This document shows, one piece after another, positions 62,895 to 64,000 of a DNA stretch of 64,000 nt. Every line of letters starts with the position of its first letter. The first letter of the stretch is position 1. The notes under the pieces are model-generated. The model had not been told where the DNA came from. It made no database searches and was given only the letters and a program-made list of their open reading frames with translations. The stretch is from Nematostella vectensis (taxonomy: Eukaryota > Cnidaria > Anthozoa > Actiniaria > Edwardsiidae), in assembly GCF_932526225.1 (NCBI RefSeq), contig NC_064038.1, positions 312,001 to 376,000 on the forward strand, written 5' to 3'. Position numbers and translations under genes: made by a program.

Positions 62895-64000
62895 AGTTGT
62901 CAATGCTTTGTTAAAATAATATTCGATATTTTGCTGAATGTTTATTGACAGTTTGTGGGCATTTCCTTTGAATGCAAGTCTTCCACATGTACCAAAGGCT
63001 CATAGGTCAACATTAGAATTTGACTGAAATTCATTGTGTCCTGGCCGGAGAGCTATTGCAAAGCTCTTCATCACACTGCACTTTGAAGCATATTCTATGT
63101 ATGCTTCTTTGTACAAAATGTACCCCTCCTAATAGAACATTAAAGATCACATAACTTGTTTACTTCCTCGACTCTATGCTTTTTATTTTTGTTCTCTTAC
63201 TAGGAAATTATCGAATACAAATAATCAGTTAAGCTAGCAAGCTCATTTTGCTAGCTGTATATAATGCATATCAGGCCTGTATCTTTAGTATCCTGGATCA
63301 GGTAGACGAACCTATGTCACCCCACTTTTTTGATGAGTATTATAAAAAAAATTCTAAAAAAAACGTTATCTTGAACTGTGTAAAAAAAAAAAAAACATAG
63401 AAAAAAAAAAGGCCATTGGCCTGGGATCGAACCCGGCCTAAAGAACAAAACGGAAACCATACATACGGATTACCCAATCGGTATGGCAGCACAAGGCTTT
63501 TACGGAAGGCTGTAAAGAACCCGAAGGCCCCAAGCACCGATATTTCCGGCGAATATGCTGTACAACACTCTTGCAAGGTATTCCAACCCGCGCATTAATG
63601 GGGAGGACAATAACCAGGATCCCAGGCCTGTAATACGGTTACGCCACGCACAGCTCGCTGAGATATGGGATGAAAAAAAATACAGGTCTATGAGGGCGTT
63701 TTGGGTCCCTTGGGGGCTCGCTATTTCGGCGTGGCATCGTAACGCACGCGAGCGCATTGTCTTTTATTGTGTACAGAATGTCTCTGTCGTTTTTTGCTTT
63801 ACTTTTAGTTTTGCTTTATTTTTATTATTATTTTTTTTGTCTTTTTATTTACAGTTCTTTGTACAGTATTTGACCATAGCTATGATAACAATTATTCAAA
63901 ATTATTGTAACCAACTATTGTAACCAATTATCGTAAACCAACTTGACTGCAAAACACTATTAGGCATTTCTTTCATGTGACTGCAAAGTTGACATGTCAA
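62895..64000 (+). repeat. Array unit 38 (first 1,106 bp, cut by window end)
   Basis: B box at 63423-63433. 5' markers as in unit 35 (ATATTTTGCTGAATG, GGAAATTATCG, CTATGAGGGCG). The sequence stops inside the GTTGACATGTCAAC palindrome because the window ends, not because the array does. Confidence 0.95.

Larger units (their letters stand above)
1..64000 (+). repeat. Satellite-like tandem array, ~1.69 kb unit, 37 complete copies plus one partial
   Basis: The same sequence of landmarks recurs about every 1,690 bp, always in the same orientation and with no intervening unique DNA: the hairpin GCTAGCAA...TTGCTAGC, TATATAA, A tract, GGGATCGAACC, TTTACAG, GTTGACATGTCAAC and a C tract. Units differ by scattered substitutions and by homopolymer length. 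Neighbouring units share private variants, which points to local homogenisation by unequal exchange and gene conversion. I see no rRNA, histone or snRNA signature, so a complex satellite or another large tandem repeat is the best label. The window lies wholly inside the array. Confidence 0.98.

Noticed and set aside
1-64000. CRISPR array or other prokaryotic repeat locus
   Set aside because: Repeats are about 1.69 kb with no short repeat/spacer structure, and the context is eukaryotic-like.
1-64000. rDNA, 5S, histone or snRNA tandem cluster
   Set aside because: I looked for conserved 5S, U1, U2, U4, U5, U6 and histone sequence signatures in the unit and saw none.
1-64000. CENP-B box (TTCGnnnnAnnCGGG)
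   Set aside because: TTCG and CGGG strings occur but never in the required spacing with the central A, on either strand.
62895-64000. Truncated unit marking an array edge
   Set aside because: The unit is cut by the window end; the sequence is still ordinary repeat up to base 64,000.

Overview
The window is one uninterrupted head-to-tail tandem array. A unit of about 1.69 kb is repeated in the same orientation from the first base to the last: 37 complete units and the first 1,106 bp of a 38th. I phased units on an arbitrary anchor that falls at base 1 (AGTTGTCAATGCTTTG). Most units are 1,683-1,702 bp; units 10 and 11 are 1,856 and 1,858 bp because of an internal duplication. No unique flanking sequence is present, so both array edges lie outside the window.

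The DNA looks like a nuclear genome of a eukaryote, probably an animal. It is A+T-rich, has no prokaryotic gene organisation, has long homopolymer tracts, good splice-site-like motifs, and a perfect RNA polymerase III B-box core. I cannot name the species. I recognise no protein-coding gene, rRNA, snRNA, histone gene or standard functional tRNA. The short open frames recur in every unit in several overlapping frames on both strands. Substitutions between units mostly change the encoded residues, so I treat these frames as by-products of repeat identity.

Layout of a unit, using unit 1 coordinates. 1-309 is A+T-rich with three short hairpins and ends in a pyrimidine tract resembling a splice acceptor. 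310-407 holds a 9-bp-stem hairpin, a TATATAA box and a donor-like CAG|GTAGAC. 408-512 ends in a long A tract. 513-600, read on the minus strand, is a degenerate tRNA-like element with a perfect B box running into T runs. 601-890 is G+C- and CpG-richer. 891-955 is a long pyrimidine tract ending in TTTACAG. 956-1130 holds a triplicated 13-14 bp motif and a perfect 14-bp palindrome. 1131-1319 is a moderately G+C-rich block with a 62-codon minus-strand frame. 1320-1687 is A+T-rich with an inverted repeat and a C tract.

The array is structured above the single-unit level. Units 28 to mid-34 repeat units 1 to mid-7 in the same order at an offset of about 46.0 kb. Units 26-27 and 28-29 are a dimer duplication. 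Units 13(3' part)-15(5' part) repeat as 15(3' part)-17(5' part). Units 33(3' part)-35 repeat as 36(3' part)-38. Two haplotypes of the middle segment occur: type A in most units, type B in 2, 3, 4, 5, 23, 27, 29, 30 and 32, with unit 31 a B/A hybrid. This is the pattern expected of a satellite array evolving by unequal exchange and gene conversion. The most interesting biological possibility is that every unit carries a Pol III/TFIIIC signal, and perhaps a TATA box and splice signals for a noncoding transcript; both are inference.
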